A stretch of 64,000 bases of DNA. Source: Bin5 sp965242905 (GTDB lineage: Bacteria > Chloroflexota > Anaerolineae > Caldilineales > Caldilineaceae). Under the pieces are notes generated by a model. It searched no databases. It was not told the DNA's origin and saw nothing but the letters and a program-made list of their open reading frames with translations. The position numbers and the translations under genes were made by a program. Location: positions 434,001 to 498,000 of the forward strand of contig CBDETM010000002.1 in assembly GCA_965242905.1 (NCBI GenBank), written 5' to 3'. Below are positions 1 to 9,294 of this stretch, one piece after another (the first letter of the stretch is position 1; each line of letters begins with the position of its first letter).

Positions 1-1
1 C

Positions 2-211
2 GAGGAACTCAGTCGGGTGCCGGGCAGGGCCGGGGCATCTGCCATCGCGGAGGCCCGGCAGTTGGAAGAGGATGGACGACTCGACGAGTCGATAGAGAGA
101 TGGAAGCATATCGCCAGCGTTGCGGAAGGGAGCAATAACGAACTGGCTGCGCTGGCGTTTCGGTCCATAGGAGACCTGTCGGAACGGCTGAGCAGGAGCG
201 TCAGGAGATGA
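2..211 (+). CDS. 5'-truncated TPR-type protein fragment (possible frameshifted N-terminal part)
   Basis: The reading frame is open from the window edge, so the true start is upstream; the GTG at 17 is internal. The residues EARQLEEDGRLDESIERW and the following helix pair look like the helical lead-in found before TPR arrays in similar bacterial proteins. The frame stops at 211, overlapping the next ATG by 4 nt (ATGA). The downstream protein begins with a weak non-TPR linker before its repeats, so these two pieces may be one gene broken by an indel between about 165 and 208. Function is unknown beyond a scaffold-like helical repeat. Confidence 0.5.
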   Translation, partial: EELSRVPGRAGASAIAEARQLEEDGRLDESIERWKHIASVAEGSNNELAALAFRSIGDLSERLSRSVRR

Positions 212-1152
212 CTGAACGGCAAGCGCGCGCGTATTTCCTGCCGAGCAGCGGGTTGGGCGAGGGAGGCACGTCCGGGTCTCGGGAGGCGCTGGCGGCATAC
301 TCACAAGCGGTACGATTGAGACCGGATTACGCCGAGGCGTACAATAACCGGGGAAACGTAAAGAGCAATCTGGGCCAATATGAAGAGGCAGTTGCAGATT
401 ACGACCGTGCAGTTCATCTGAGACCGGATTTGGCCGAAGCCTACATCAATCGCGCCAATGCCAAGGCTGCGCTTCAGCAGTATCAAGATGCGATTGAGGA
501 CCTAGTTACGGCGACCAGGTTTGACCCGGAGAATGTATTTGCGTATTTGAATCGAGGGCAATTGCTTTCCGAGCTTGGCCAGTACGGGGATGCAATCGCC
601 GATCTGGACGAGGCAGTCCGTATCGAGCCCGAATACGAGAGGGTCTACCTCGTGCGAGGGCGTGTCAGGTCCAGGCTTGGTCGGAGTCAGGAGGCAATTG
701 CGGATTTCGATATGGCAATTGGGCTAAATCCGGACAATGTGGAGACATTCAATAGCCGGGGACTGTTGCAAGTCGAGTTGGGGCGGTACGAGGCGGCCGT
801 CGCCGACTATGCGCACGCGATACGGTTGCGGCCAGAGTACGCGGCGGCGTACAACAATCGGGGCGTTGCGCTGGCCAAGCTGGGACGTCTCGACGCGGCT
901 GTGGGCGACTATGATGAAGCAGTCCGGCTGCTGCCTGAGAGCGCTGAGCCATACTTCAATCGCGGGAATGCGAAGGAGCGTCGCGGCGAGTATGAGGAGG
1001 CCATTGCCGATTACGACCAGGTGATCCTGCGGCGGCCCAACGACGTAGAGGCCTATAGAAATCGGGCGGTGGCGAAGGCGGTGCTGGGACGGACAGAGGA
1101 GGCGAAGTCAGACTTTGACCGGGCGCTGGAGATTGCGGCGGGACGAATCTGA
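208..1152 (+). CDS. Tetratricopeptide repeat protein
   Basis: This 314-residue protein is almost entirely TPR. Eight 34-residue repeats start near residues 42, 76, 110, 144, 178, 212, 246 and 280, with the recurring signature P-x-x-x-x-A-Y-x-N-R-G and A-I/V-A-D-Y/F-D. There is no signal peptide or membrane segment, so it is probably a cytoplasmic protein-protein scaffold. The first 40 residues do not match a TPR and may be an artefact of a frameshift with the preceding fragment: upstream of the ATG this frame stays open back to about 139. The specific partner cannot be deduced from the sequence. Confidence 0.85.
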   Translation: MTERQARAYFLPSSGLGEGGTSGSREALAAYSQAVRLRPDYAEAYNNRGNVKSNLGQYEEAVADYDRAVHLRPDLAEAYINRANAKAALQQYQDAIEDLVTATRFDPENVFAYLNRGQLLSELGQYGDAIADLDEAVRIEPEYERVYLVRGRVRSRLGRSQEAIADFDMAIGLNPDNVETFNSRGLLQVELGRYEAAVADYAHAIRLRPEYAAAYNNRGVALAKLGRLDAAVGDYDEAVRLLPESAEPYFNRGNAKERRGEYEEAIADYDQVILRRPNDVEAYRNRAVAKAVLGRTEEAKSDFDRALEIAAGRI

Positions 1153-1373
1153 GCCTTCGGTGTGCTGACCGGGCCGCGGGATGGCGGCAATCGGACTCCC
1201 AAGTAGAACCGATCACTTTCCGGACAGATGCGGCGCGGGGCGCGGACGCGGGCGGCGACAGAGTAGGTACGCTAAAGCGCGGGGGGCCTAAAGGGACAGG
1301 TCCACCTTTACTTAGAACTCCCCCGAGGGCCTGGTATTTCGTCTCCGACCAGGTCCCGTGTCTTGTCCAGGCA

Positions 1374-1390
1374 GAGGGCGAGTTGCCCTC
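1374..1390 (-). terminator. Short hairpin just downstream of the suf operon
   Basis: A GAGGGC/GCCCTC stem with a 5-nt loop lies 6 nt past the sufT stop on the minus strand. It has no clear U-run after it, so it is at best a weak or factor-assisted terminator. The rest of 1153-1395 shows no gene. Confidence 0.3.
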
Positions 1391-1395
1391 ACAGT

Positions 1396-1719
1396 TCAGA
1401 AGATACCCAGCTCGTCTTTGGCGTCCTCGGACATCATGTCGGGATTCCAGAAGGGGGTCCAGACCAGGTGGACGTTGACTTCGCTGACGCTGGGGAAGGC
1501 GTTGTGGGCGGTGCGCTGGACGTCGCTGATGATCTGCGGGCCGACCGGGCAACCGGGGCTTGTCAGCGTCATGGTCACGTCGATGTTGTTCTCTGCGGTC
1601 ACTTCGATATCGTAGACAAGGCCGAGGTCGACGATATTCATCATCAGTTCGGGATCCTTGACATGGGTCCTGATTTCGGCTCGAACCTCGTCGGGCGTGG
1701 GTAGTGTGTTATCGGTCAT
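1396..1719 (-). CDS. sufT: SufT-like Fe-S assembly protein (MIP18/DUF59 family)
   Basis: This 107-residue protein has the MIP18 (DUF59) hallmarks: DPE at 22-24, GLVYDI at 33-38 and TSPGCP with the reactive Cys57. The family helps mature or transfer Fe-S clusters and is often the last gene of SUF operons. The ATG at 1719 follows a GAGGAG ribosome-binding site. The frame is also open further upstream through the Rieske gene, but that extension is shadow sequence. It lies 13 nt after the Rieske gene and closes the operon. PaaD-type phenylacetate proteins share this fold, but the suf context favours SufT. Confidence 0.88.
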   Translation of the reverse strand: MTDNTLPTPDEVRAEIRTHVKDPELMMNIVDLGLVYDIEVTAENNIDVTMTLTSPGCPVGPQIISDVQRTAHNAFPSVSEVNVHLVWTPFWNPDMMSEDAKDELGIF

Positions 1720-1732
1720 CGAGTCTTTCTCC

Positions 1733-2050
1733 TCAGAAGGGTCTTTCCACGTAAATGTCGCCACCGTCAACCTGAACTTCGTAGGATGGGGTTGGCTCGA
1801 AAGCAGGCATGCTGAGCGCCTCACCGGTGCGGATGTCGAAGCGGGCGCCGTGCCTGGGGCACTCGACCTGGCCGCCATCCAGGACTTGACCTTCGACAAG
1901 AGGGCCGCCATCATGCGTACAGACATCCTCGATGGCGTAGTATTCGCCGTCCAGGTTGAAAACGGCGATACGGATACCATCCAGTTCGACAAGAAGCCGT
2001 TCTCCCGGCGGGATGTCCTCAGTTGCGGCGACTCTAACAAAATCTTCCAT
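1733..2050 (-). CDS. Rieske [2Fe-2S] ferredoxin-like protein
   Basis: This 105-residue soluble Rieske domain resembles NirD or BphF. The ligand motifs are CTHDGG (Cys44, His46) and CPRHGA (Cys64, His67). There is no membrane anchor and no attached oxygenase domain. It sits 26 nt after sufU and 13 nt before sufT within the suf operon, so it may donate electrons during cluster assembly or act as a carrier; this role is inferred from position only. Rieske ferredoxins with sufU and sufT neighbours are known in several Gram-positive and Chloroflexota-type suf clusters. Confidence 0.9.
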   Translation of the reverse strand: MEDFVRVAATEDIPPGERLLVELDGIRIAVFNLDGEYYAIEDVCTHDGGPLVEGQVLDGGQVECPRHGARFDIRTGEALSMPAFEPTPSYEVQVDGGDIYVERPF

Positions 2051-2076
2051 TTGTGCTTAGTTCCTCGGCGTTTGGT

Positions 2077-2454
2077 CTAGTCAGGCCACTCTGTCAGGCC
2101 GTAAAGACCTGCCTTGAGCGCTTTCAAGGGCAGGAGTGCGCATTTGAGGCGGACGGGCCCGATCTCTATTCCGAGCAGGTCGAGGACCTCCTCTTTGCCC
2201 CATTCTTTGAGTTCGGCAACGGGCATGCCGATTATTTCCTCCATCATCATTGACGCGCTGGCCTGGCTGATGGCGCATCCCCGGCCTTCAAAGGCGGCAT
2301 CGGCTACGACGTCGTCTGCGATCTTCAGGTGGACGGTTATCTCGTCGCCGCAGAAGGGGTTCAACTCGTGACGGTGGACATCGGCGTCCTCCAGCTTGCC
2401 CTTGTGCCGGGGGTGCTTGTAATGGTCAATGATGGCTTCTCGAAACAGGTCCAT
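2077..2454 (-). CDS. sufU: SufU-type Fe-S assembly / sulfur-relay protein
   Basis: This 125-residue SufU/IscU-fold protein opens with MDLFREAIIDHYKHPRHKG, typical of SufU. The zinc/sulfur-acceptor residues Cys35 and Asp37 (FCGD), Cys60 (GRGC) and Cys105 (LKC) are all present. SufU normally takes persulfide sulfur from the cysteine desulfurase SufS and passes it to SufBCD. No sufS is next to it here; the preceding gene is a sulfurtransferase. The frame is open 47 codons upstream, but those residues do not fit the family, so the start at 2454 is chosen. Confidence 0.93.
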   Translation of the reverse strand: MDLFREAIIDHYKHPRHKGKLEDADVHRHELNPFCGDEITVHLKIADDVVADAAFEGRGCAISQASASMMMEEIIGMPVAELKEWGKEEVLDLLGIEIGPVRLKCALLPLKALKAGLYGLTEWPD

Positions 2455-2478
2455 GTGCCCGTAGTATTGGCCTATAGG

Positions 2479-2512
2479 AAAGGCAAAGGGCGGTAACAGC
2501 CCCTTGCCTTTT
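2479..2512. terminator. Hairpin between sulfurtransferase and sufU
   Basis: An inverted repeat AGGCAAAGGG/CCCCTTGCCT with a loop of about 9 nt lies in the 112-nt gap. On the minus (operon) strand only three U follow it, so it would act as a partial terminator or RNA-processing/attenuation site. On the plus strand a T6 run follows, but no plus-strand gene reads into it. Confidence 0.5.
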
Positions 2513-2566
2513 TTGTGATAGGCAGCTTCAGATTGCAGTAGGGACCAAGCGGCAGAGTCGCAGCTT

Positions 2567-3418
<852 letters not shown>

Positions 3419-3447
3419 TGCACTCCTCCAAGATTGGATATCTGTGA

Positions 3448-4791
3448 TTACCTACTAATTTTGCGACTGATTACCGTTTCCAACTTGCGCATGACGGCTT
3501 CGACGGGAACGCGATCGAGCACGCCCTGTAGAAAGCCCTGCACTATCATTCTTTCGGCCTGCGGTCTGGTGAGGCCGCGGGCCATGAGGTAGAAGACGTA
3601 CTCGTCCTCGACCTGTGCGGCGGTGGCTGCATGGGTACAGCGGACATCGTCGGCCTCGATTTCGAGCCCGGGAATGCTGTCGGCGCGGGCGCTTCTATCC
3701 AGGATGAGGTTTCCATTGCGTTGGAAGGCGTCGGTCTTCTGTGCGCCGGGCAGCACTTTGATTATACCCATGTAGACGCTACGGGCACGATGTTTGAGAG
3801 CGCCGTTGAAGAGAAGGTCGCTGTAGCAGTTGGCAACGCGGTGCAGTTGCAAGGTCTGATGGTCGATATGCTGGCGCCGGGTTGGGAAGTAGAGTCCCAG
3901 AAGCTCGCCGTGTCCACCTTCTCCTCGCAGGTCCAGGCTGAGGAAGGCCTTTGTCAGACGGCTGCCCCAACTTACCTGGATCCAACGCAGGTCGGCGTCC
4001 TTGCCCAGAACTGCCCGCCCGGTGAGGAAGTTCCAGGCGGAATGCTGGAAGTCCTGCAGATTCATGTAGCGGACCTGGGCGTTGTCCATCAGGATAAGCT
4101 CCACGACGGAGGCCTGCAAGGCGTTTTCGGCGCCCATGAGATCATCGACAAGGGTAACTTCGGCTCCTTCTTCGGCCACGAGAAGGGTATGGTGATATCC
4201 ACCGACGCGTTCGCCCTGGAAGAGGACCGCATGCAGAGGAAGTTCCACCTTCGTGTTGCGGGGGACGAAGATGAAGGAGCCGGTATCCCACAGTGCGGCG
4301 TGCAATGCAGCGAATTTGTTGGCGTCCGGGGTTACAGCCTCGGTCATGAAGTACTTTTGCACCAGTTCAGGGTGCTGCTGTACGGCCGTTTGCAGGTCCG
4401 TAAATAAGACGCCCTTCTCTTTCAGATTTTCGATTTCCTCGCTGTACAGAACGCCTCCGTCACGATAGATCAGGCAGGCTGAGGACTCCATCTCCTCAAG
4501 GGAGGTAAGGAGTTCCGGCTCCAGGCCATCCCGTTCAACTGTGCCGTCGGGGACGGCGAAGGGTGTAAAGTTGTCCAATTTGAAGCCGGTCAGGCGCGTG
4601 CGGCGCCAGGCTTCATCGGTGGGCTTGGGCCATGGCAGGCTTTCGAAGGTCTGCCAGGCTCGCAAGCGGAATTCCAACATCCAGCTGGGTTCGTTTTTTG
4701 CAGCCGACGCCTGGCGCACGGTTTCTTGCGAGAAGCCGGCGGCTGCGTCGACGATTTCCTGTGGTTCCTTTAGTAGTACAGTCACAATCAT
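3448..4791 (-). CDS. sufD: FeS assembly scaffold subunit SufD
   Basis: This protein of about 447 residues belongs to the SufB/SufD beta-helix family. The C-terminal core contains GALKHRARSVYMGII, the DAFQRN segment and the CTHAAT motif carrying the SufD-specific histidine. It pairs with SufB and SufC in the SufBC2D scaffold in the cytoplasm. The ATG at 4791 is preferred because the preceding 19 codons look non-coding. It lies 114 nt after sufB and 29 nt before the sulfurtransferase, all on the minus strand. Confidence 0.93.
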   Translation of the reverse strand: MIVTVLLKEPQEIVDAAAGFSQETVRQASAAKNEPSWMLEFRLRAWQTFESLPWPKPTDEAWRRTRLTGFKLDNFTPFAVPDGTVERDGLEPELLTSLEEMESSACLIYRDGGVLYSEEIENLKEKGVLFTDLQTAVQQHPELVQKYFMTEAVTPDANKFAALHAALWDTGSFIFVPRNTKVELPLHAVLFQGERVGGYHHTLLVAEEGAEVTLVDDLMGAENALQASVVELILMDNAQVRYMNLQDFQHSAWNFLTGRAVLGKDADLRWIQVSWGSRLTKAFLSLDLRGEGGHGELLGLYFPTRRQHIDHQTLQLHRVANCYSDLLFNGALKHRARSVYMGIIKVLPGAQKTDAFQRNGNLILDRSARADSIPGLEIEADDVRCTHAATAAQVEDEYVFYLMARGLTRPQAERMIVQGFLQGVLDRVPVEAVMRKLETVISRKISR

Positions 4792-4905
4792 TTGCCTCGT
4801 TACGGAAGACGGGAGGCAGTTGGTCTTTGACTGCTTCCCGGTGCGCAATGCGCGATTCGAGTCGCCTTACGCCCCTGGTTGGGGCGGATGCATGCTTCAG
4901 GCGAG

Positions 4906-6321
4906 CTATCCGATGCTGCCCTCCATCTGCAGTTGGATAAGCCGATTCATTTCGACGGCGTACTCCATGGGCAGTTCTTTTACAAGGGGTTCGATGAAGC
5001 CACCTACGATCATGGCGGCGGCCTCGTCCTCGTCAATGCCGCGGCTCATCAGATAGAAGAGCTGTTCTTCTCCGATCTTGCTGACCGATGCTTCGTGGCC
5101 GATGCTGACATCGTCCTCGTCGATTTCGATGTAAGGGTAGGTGTCGGAGCGGCTGTCGGCGTCCAGCAGGAGGGCATCGCAGACGACATTGCTGCGGCTG
5201 TGTTGTGCGCCTTTGGCCACTTTAAGGAGGCCGCGATAGCTGGCGCGGCCGCCATCCTTGCTGATCGACTTGGAGACGATTTTGGAGCTGGTGTTGGGGG
5301 CGGCATGGACGACTTTACCGCCGGCGTCCTGGTGCTGTCCGTTGCCGGCGAAGGCGATGGACAGGATTTCGCCGTGGGCCTGGGGGCCCATCATGTAGAC
5401 AGCGGGGTACTTCATTGTCACCTTGCTACCGAGATTGCCGTCAATCCACTCCATGGTGGCGTCTTCGTAGGCCATTGCGCGCTTGGTGACAAGGTTGTAG
5501 ACGTCGGTGCTCCAGTTCTGGATGGTCGTGTAGCGGCAGCGTCCGCCCTTTTTGACGATTATTTCGACGACGGCGCTGTGGAGGCTGTCACTTGAGTAAA
5601 TAGGCGCGGTGCAGCCTTCGACGTAGTGGACGCTGGCACCCTCTTCGACGACGATAAGGGTGCGTTCAAACTGCCCCATATTTTCGGCGTTGATGCGGAA
5701 GTAGGCCTGCAAGGGAATGTCGACGTGAACGCCTGCCGGTACATAGACGAAGCTGCCGCCGCTCCAGACTGCACTGTTAAGCGCGGCAAACTTGTTGTCT
5801 GCGGCCGGGATGACGGTGGCGAAGTACTCCTTGACTATGTCTTCATGTTCGCGGAGGCCGCTGTCCATGTCGAGGAAGACAACGCCAAGCTTTTCCCACT
5901 CTTCCTTCAAGCTGTGGTAGACGACTTCAGACTCGTACTGGGCGCCTACGCCAGCGAGGAATCTGCGTTCTGCTTCGGGGATACCGAGGCGGTCGAAGGT
6001 TCGTTTGATGTCCTCCGGCACGTCGTCCCAGCTCTTGCCCTGCTTTTCAGCGGGGCGCAGATAGTAGTAGATGTCGTCGAAGTCGATGCCGCTCAGGTCG
6101 GCGCCCCAGGTCGGCATCGTCTTGGAGAAGAAGATGTCGAGTGCGTCGTGCCGGAACCGGCGCATCCATTCGGGCTCGTTCTTGATGTCGGAAATCTGGT
6201 CGACTACCTGGTGCGTCAGGCCTTTTTCGGACTTGAATACGGCGTTTTCTTCGTCGCGAAAGCCGTACCGGTACTCTTCTTTGACGCCTTCAAGATGTTG
6301 TAGATCGGTATTTGATGCCAC
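4906..6321 (-). CDS. sufB: FeS assembly scaffold subunit SufB
   Basis: This 471-residue protein is full-length SufB. It begins with the typical LEGVKEEYRYGF and contains YVPAGVHVDIPLQAYFRIN, VHYVEGCTAP and IQNWSTDVYNLVTKR. The C-terminal SNVVCDALLLD and YIEIDEDD segments carry the conserved Cys and acidic residues used to build the nascent Fe-S cluster. It forms the SufBCD scaffold with its neighbours. It lies 138 nt after sufC. Confidence 0.97.
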   Translation of the reverse strand: MASNTDLQHLEGVKEEYRYGFRDEENAVFKSEKGLTHQVVDQISDIKNEPEWMRRFRHDALDIFFSKTMPTWGADLSGIDFDDIYYYLRPAEKQGKSWDDVPEDIKRTFDRLGIPEAERRFLAGVGAQYESEVVYHSLKEEWEKLGVVFLDMDSGLREHEDIVKEYFATVIPAADNKFAALNSAVWSGGSFVYVPAGVHVDIPLQAYFRINAENMGQFERTLIVVEEGASVHYVEGCTAPIYSSDSLHSAVVEIIVKKGGRCRYTTIQNWSTDVYNLVTKRAMAYEDATMEWIDGNLGSKVTMKYPAVYMMGPQAHGEILSIAFAGNGQHQDAGGKVVHAAPNTSSKIVSKSISKDGGRASYRGLLKVAKGAQHSRSNVVCDALLLDADSRSDTYPYIEIDEDDVSIGHEASVSKIGEEQLFYLMSRGIDEDEAAAMIVGGFIEPLVKELPMEYAVEMNRLIQLQMEGSIG

Positions 6322-6459
6322 GTTTATCCTCCTCTAGCAGGACTGGCAAGACGGGTTGTGTGTTTACCTTTGCCTTCGAGTCCCATGCCTCACTTGTAAA
6401 CTACTCTACCGAGAGAACCCCAGCTCTGTTTTGCCTACCTCTTGCGTTGCTATCGTATT

Positions 6460-7269
6460 TCAGGCGGCCACGGCCCCAGCCACAAACTCATCTTCAACCC
6501 ACTTGTAGCCCTTTTCTTCCAATTCCACAGCCAGTTCGGGTCCTCCGGTGGTAACGATGCGCCCGCCGAAGAAGATACTGACGAAATCGGGCTTGACGAA
6601 GTTGAGTATGCGCTGATAGTGGGTGATGAGCAGGAATCCCCGGTCCTGCGTGGCCAGCTTATTGATGCCGTCCGAGACGACCTGCAGGGCGTCGATGTCC
6701 AGGCCGGAGTCGGATTCGTCGAGGATCGCGAATTTTGGTTCCAGCATAGCCATCTGCAATACCTCGGTGCGCTTCTTCTCGCCGCCGGAAAAACCATCAT
6801 TGAGGTAGCGGCGGGCAAAACTGGAATCGACGTTGTACTCCTTCATCTTGGTATTCAGTTCGCGTCGGAACTCGCGCATGGGCATGAGGTTGCTGCCGAT
6901 GACACCGTTGGCGTTACTCTCGGTCTCTTTGCTGGTATAGCCGCGCACGTTGGAAACGGCGGTACGCAGGAAGTTGGCGACACTGACGCCGGGAATCGAG
7001 ACAGGATACTGGAAGGCGAGGAAGATTCCCGATCTGGCGCGTTCATCGGCATCCATATCGAGGATGCTTTCGCCGTCGACAAGGATGTCGCCCTGCGTTA
7101 CTTCGTAGTGGGGATGACCTGCGATCACGTAGGAAAGTGTGGATTTCCCAGAGCCGTTCGGTCCCATCATTGCATGGATCTCGCCGGTGTGCAGCGTGAT
7201 GTCCACACCTTTGAGAATTTCAGTATCTCCTACAGAGACGTGCAGGTCTTGAATTGCTAGTGTACTCAT
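6460..7269 (-). CDS. sufC: FeS assembly ATPase SufC
   Basis: This 269-residue ABC-type ATPase has Walker A GPNGSGKST (36-44), the SufC signature FSGGEKKR (160-167) and Walker B AILDESDSGLD (181-191), followed by the H-loop region ITHYQR. SufC powers conformational change in the SufBC2D scaffold. It is the first structural gene of the operon, 80 nt after sufR. Length and motifs are normal for the family. Confidence 0.97.
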   Translation of the reverse strand: MSTLAIQDLHVSVGDTEILKGVDITLHTGEIHAMMGPNGSGKSTLSYVIAGHPHYEVTQGDILVDGESILDMDADERARSGIFLAFQYPVSIPGVSVANFLRTAVSNVRGYTSKETESNANGVIGSNLMPMREFRRELNTKMKEYNVDSSFARRYLNDGFSGGEKKRTEVLQMAMLEPKFAILDESDSGLDIDALQVVSDGINKLATQDRGFLLITHYQRILNFVKPDFVSIFFGGRIVTTGGPELAVELEEKGYKWVEDEFVAGAVAA

Positions 7270-7349
7270 GACTTTCGTGACTCCTCAATGTGACGGCTGG
7301 TGCCAGCCGTGATCAACACGATAAGAAAACTGCAATGCGAATGACCGGT

Positions 7350-8009
7350 TCAGGACTCGAGTTCAAGTTCGGCGTTACTGCTCTGCGTAATCACAAAGGA
7401 GCAGCTGCCATGCCCGTCCATAATGCAGTCATCCAGAGAGACATCTGCGCCCAGGGCCTGCTGCATCATCAGCTGATCCATTTCGCAGATCTCGCGATGT
7501 GCGATTGCAAGGTCGTGATAGGGGCAGTTATACATCTTCAAGGCTATGGTATTGCTTTCGGACGCGGTTACGTCGGTGAGTACGCCTTGCCGACTCAGAG
7601 CCCCGGCCAGTTCCTCGACGCGATGCTGCAGTTCGGCCGCACTGACGCTTTCTGCGTACCTTTCTGCGAGTCTAACGCCGACGCGATTCAGAAGGGTGCC
7701 CATCTGTTCGGCGCCGACCATTCCGTACATTTCCTGGAGCATGGTCAGAGCGAGCACATCACAGCGGCATGCGAACAGTTCCCGGGCAGCGTCGGTAGCT
7801 ACGTAGATGTAATGTGGACGCCCTACTCCGGAGCGCTCCTCTCGCCGGTCCAGATAGCCATCGGCCTGAAGGGCGTTGAGATGCTGACGGACGGCCGTTG
7901 TCGTCACGCCCAGTAAGGATTCAAAGTCCTTGATGGTTGCGGAAGGATTGCGTTGCAGGTACTCAAGGATCTGCCATGCGGGTGAGTTCTGGTCCGGACC
8001 GATAGACAT
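7350..8009 (-). CDS. sufR: SufR-type Fe-S-sensing transcriptional regulator
   Basis: This 219-residue protein has an N-terminal DeoR/ArsR-like winged helix (about 8-75, TTTAVRQHLNALQADGYLDRR, then GRPHYIYV). The C-terminal domain has four cysteines at 162, 175, 195 and 203, suitable for binding an Fe-S cluster. SufR proteins repress suf genes when a cluster is bound. It leads the operon, and a long palindrome overlies its promoter, consistent with autoregulation. Cysteine spacing is C-x12-C-x19-C-x7-C; I recall the cyanobacterial spacing as different, so ligand assignment is tentative. Confidence 0.9.
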   Translation of the reverse strand: MSIGPDQNSPAWQILEYLQRNPSATIKDFESLLGVTTTAVRQHLNALQADGYLDRREERSGVGRPHYIYVATDAARELFACRCDVLALTMLQEMYGMVGAEQMGTLLNRVGVRLAERYAESVSAAELQHRVEELAGALSRQGVLTDVTASESNTIALKMYNCPYHDLAIAHREICEMDQLMMQQALGADVSLDDCIMDGHGSCSFVITQSSNAELELES

Positions 8010-8089
8010 TGGATTGTTCCCTGCTGTTCAGGGCCGGATGCGTTGCAGAGCACACATCTTAGTCAGGCCTGCTTAGACGTATTTGTTCA

Positions 8090-8118
8090 ATCTTACTACA
8101 AGAAATGGGTTTTGTCAA
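8090..8118 (-). promoter_or_regulatory. Predicted sigma70 promoter of the suf operon
   Basis: On the minus strand a perfect -35 TTGACA (8118-8113) is followed by a 17-bp spacer and -10 TAAGAT (8095-8090), 81 nt before the sufR start. The -35 box lies inside the left arm of the 17-bp palindrome. Confidence 0.7.
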
Positions 8119-8156
8119 TTTACACAGTTTATATTGTAAAAATTGACAAAACCCAT
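8105..8156. promoter_or_regulatory. Long palindromic operator candidate for SufR
   Basis: A perfect 17-bp inverted repeat (ATGGGTTTTGTCAATTT at 8105-8121 and its complement at 8140-8156) flanks an 18-bp AT-rich centre. Each arm contains TTGACA on one strand. The left arm carries the -35 box of the sufR promoter, so a bound dimer would block transcription. An offset inner repeat TTTACA/TGTAAA (8119-8124, 8135-8140) is also present. A mobile-element remnant is an alternative explanation. Confidence 0.65.
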
Positions 8157-8290
8157 AGGATGACTCTGTGTTTATACCATCCAGATTCATTTCCCTCCAA
8201 AATCGGAGCACCTCGATCGACATCAGTTTCGATCGGGAGGCGGTACAGTGCAGTTTAGCATTCCGGCTCATCCACTGTAGCGGCTGACTT

Positions 8291-8320
8291 TTGGCGGATC
8301 GTCCACCATCCTTTTATAAT
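8291..8320 (+). promoter_or_regulatory. Predicted promoter for yceD-rpmF-fabD
   Basis: TTGGCG (8291-8296), an 18-bp spacer and a consensus TATAAT (8315-8320) lie 154 nt upstream of the yceD start. This implies a 5' leader of roughly 145 nt, in which I recognise no riboswitch. Confidence 0.6.
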
Positions 8321-8474
8321 CGCTGTTTGTGCGGTCGCCACGTTGTGCGGAGATTGCCGCCCGGCCGGTTGCTGGAAGGCATATTGCACTGGGTGCAAGT
8401 TGGGGTCGGCGTGCCGAGGTGAGTTCGGTGCGGGCCCAGGCGTACTTGCAGAAGCCGGGCAGGAGGAACGGTTG

Positions 8475-9077
8475 ATGGAGTTCAATGTTGCACAACTGAT
8501 GAAGGAGGCGACCGGCGCTTCAAGAGAGTACGAGCTCGACGATGACATCACGAACCTCGATGGCGGTCTGACGCCGCTGGGCAAACTGACCGGAGACCTG
8601 GTGCTGTTGCGCATTCACAGCGGTGTGCTGGCCACGGGTGACTTGCGCGTTGCGCTTTCATTGCAGTGCGGGCGCTGCCTGGAACCGGTCAACGTTCAGG
8701 TGTCGGTCGAGTTTTCCGAGAGCTTTCGTCCCTTGACAGACATACAGACAGGGCGCTTTCTTTCGCCCGAGGAGTTTGAAGGTCAGGCGGAGGACCTGAC
8801 TGACGAGGCGCTGCTTATCGATGCGCAGCACATTCTCGACATTTCCGAGGTTGTGCGTCAGAACATCTGGCTCTCCGTACCGATCGTAGCTGCCTGCGAC
8901 TACATTGACCCGGCAAGCGGCAGCGCCGACCCAGATGCTTGTCCAAGATACATACAGTTGCTATCTGAGTCTGCTCTTGCCGATACGGTGGGCAAGCAGA
9001 CATCATCTGAAGCCGAGGGGATCGACCCGCGTTGGGAGGCGCTGCTGGCGCTGCAAGATAAACCTCGCGGTGAATAG
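8475..9077 (+). CDS. yceD: YceD/DUF177 family protein (23S rRNA accumulation)
   Basis: This 200-residue DUF177 protein has the central LQCGRCLEPV motif and the later acidic ILDISEVVRQNIWLSVP segment typical of the family. YceD is needed for normal 23S rRNA levels and is generally transcribed with rpmF, as here (17 nt apart). The ATG at 8475 follows an AGGAGG site (8461-8466) with 8-nt spacing, so the longer open frame upstream is not used. The paired cysteines CGRC and C...C near residues 136 and 152 may bind zinc. Confidence 0.88.
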   Translation: MEFNVAQLMKEATGASREYELDDDITNLDGGLTPLGKLTGDLVLLRIHSGVLATGDLRVALSLQCGRCLEPVNVQVSVEFSESFRPLTDIQTGRFLSPEEFEGQAEDLTDEALLIDAQHILDISEVVRQNIWLSVPIVAACDYIDPASGSADPDACPRYIQLLSESALADTVGKQTSSEAEGIDPRWEALLALQDKPRGE

Positions 9078-9094
9078 ACTGAGGAGAACGGGAT

Positions 9095-9289
9095 ATGGGA
9101 CCGCTACCGAAAAGGAAGATCAGTAAGGGCCGGCGCAACCGGCGCCGTGCGCACCACGCGATCGGGGCTCCGCGACTCGTGACCTGCGCGCAGTGCAATG
9201 AAAAGACGCTGCCGCACAGGGTCTGCCCGCATTGCGGGACATATATGGGCCGAATGCAGGTCGTGGACATGGACGAAGAAGAAGCCTGA
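9095..9289 (+). CDS. rpmF: 50S ribosomal protein L32
   Basis: This 64-residue basic protein starts MGPLPKRKISKGRRNRRRAH and carries a zinc ribbon CAQC...CPHC. L32 belongs to the large ribosomal subunit near the peptidyl-transferase region. A GAGGAG site precedes the ATG. The order yceD-rpmF-fabD is widely conserved. The CXXC pairs identify the zinc-bound form of L32. Confidence 0.97.
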   Translation: MGPLPKRKISKGRRNRRRAHHAIGAPRLVTCAQCNEKTLPHRVCPHCGTYMGRMQVVDMDEEEA

Positions 9290-9294
9290 GCCAG

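Noticed and set aside
1720..2040. Upstream extension of the sufT frame
   Set aside because: It overlaps the Rieske gene in another frame; the conserved family start and ribosome-binding site lie at 1719.
8321..8474. Riboswitch in the yceD leader
   Set aside because: No known riboswitch core was recognised; only the promoter and a normal ribosome-binding site.
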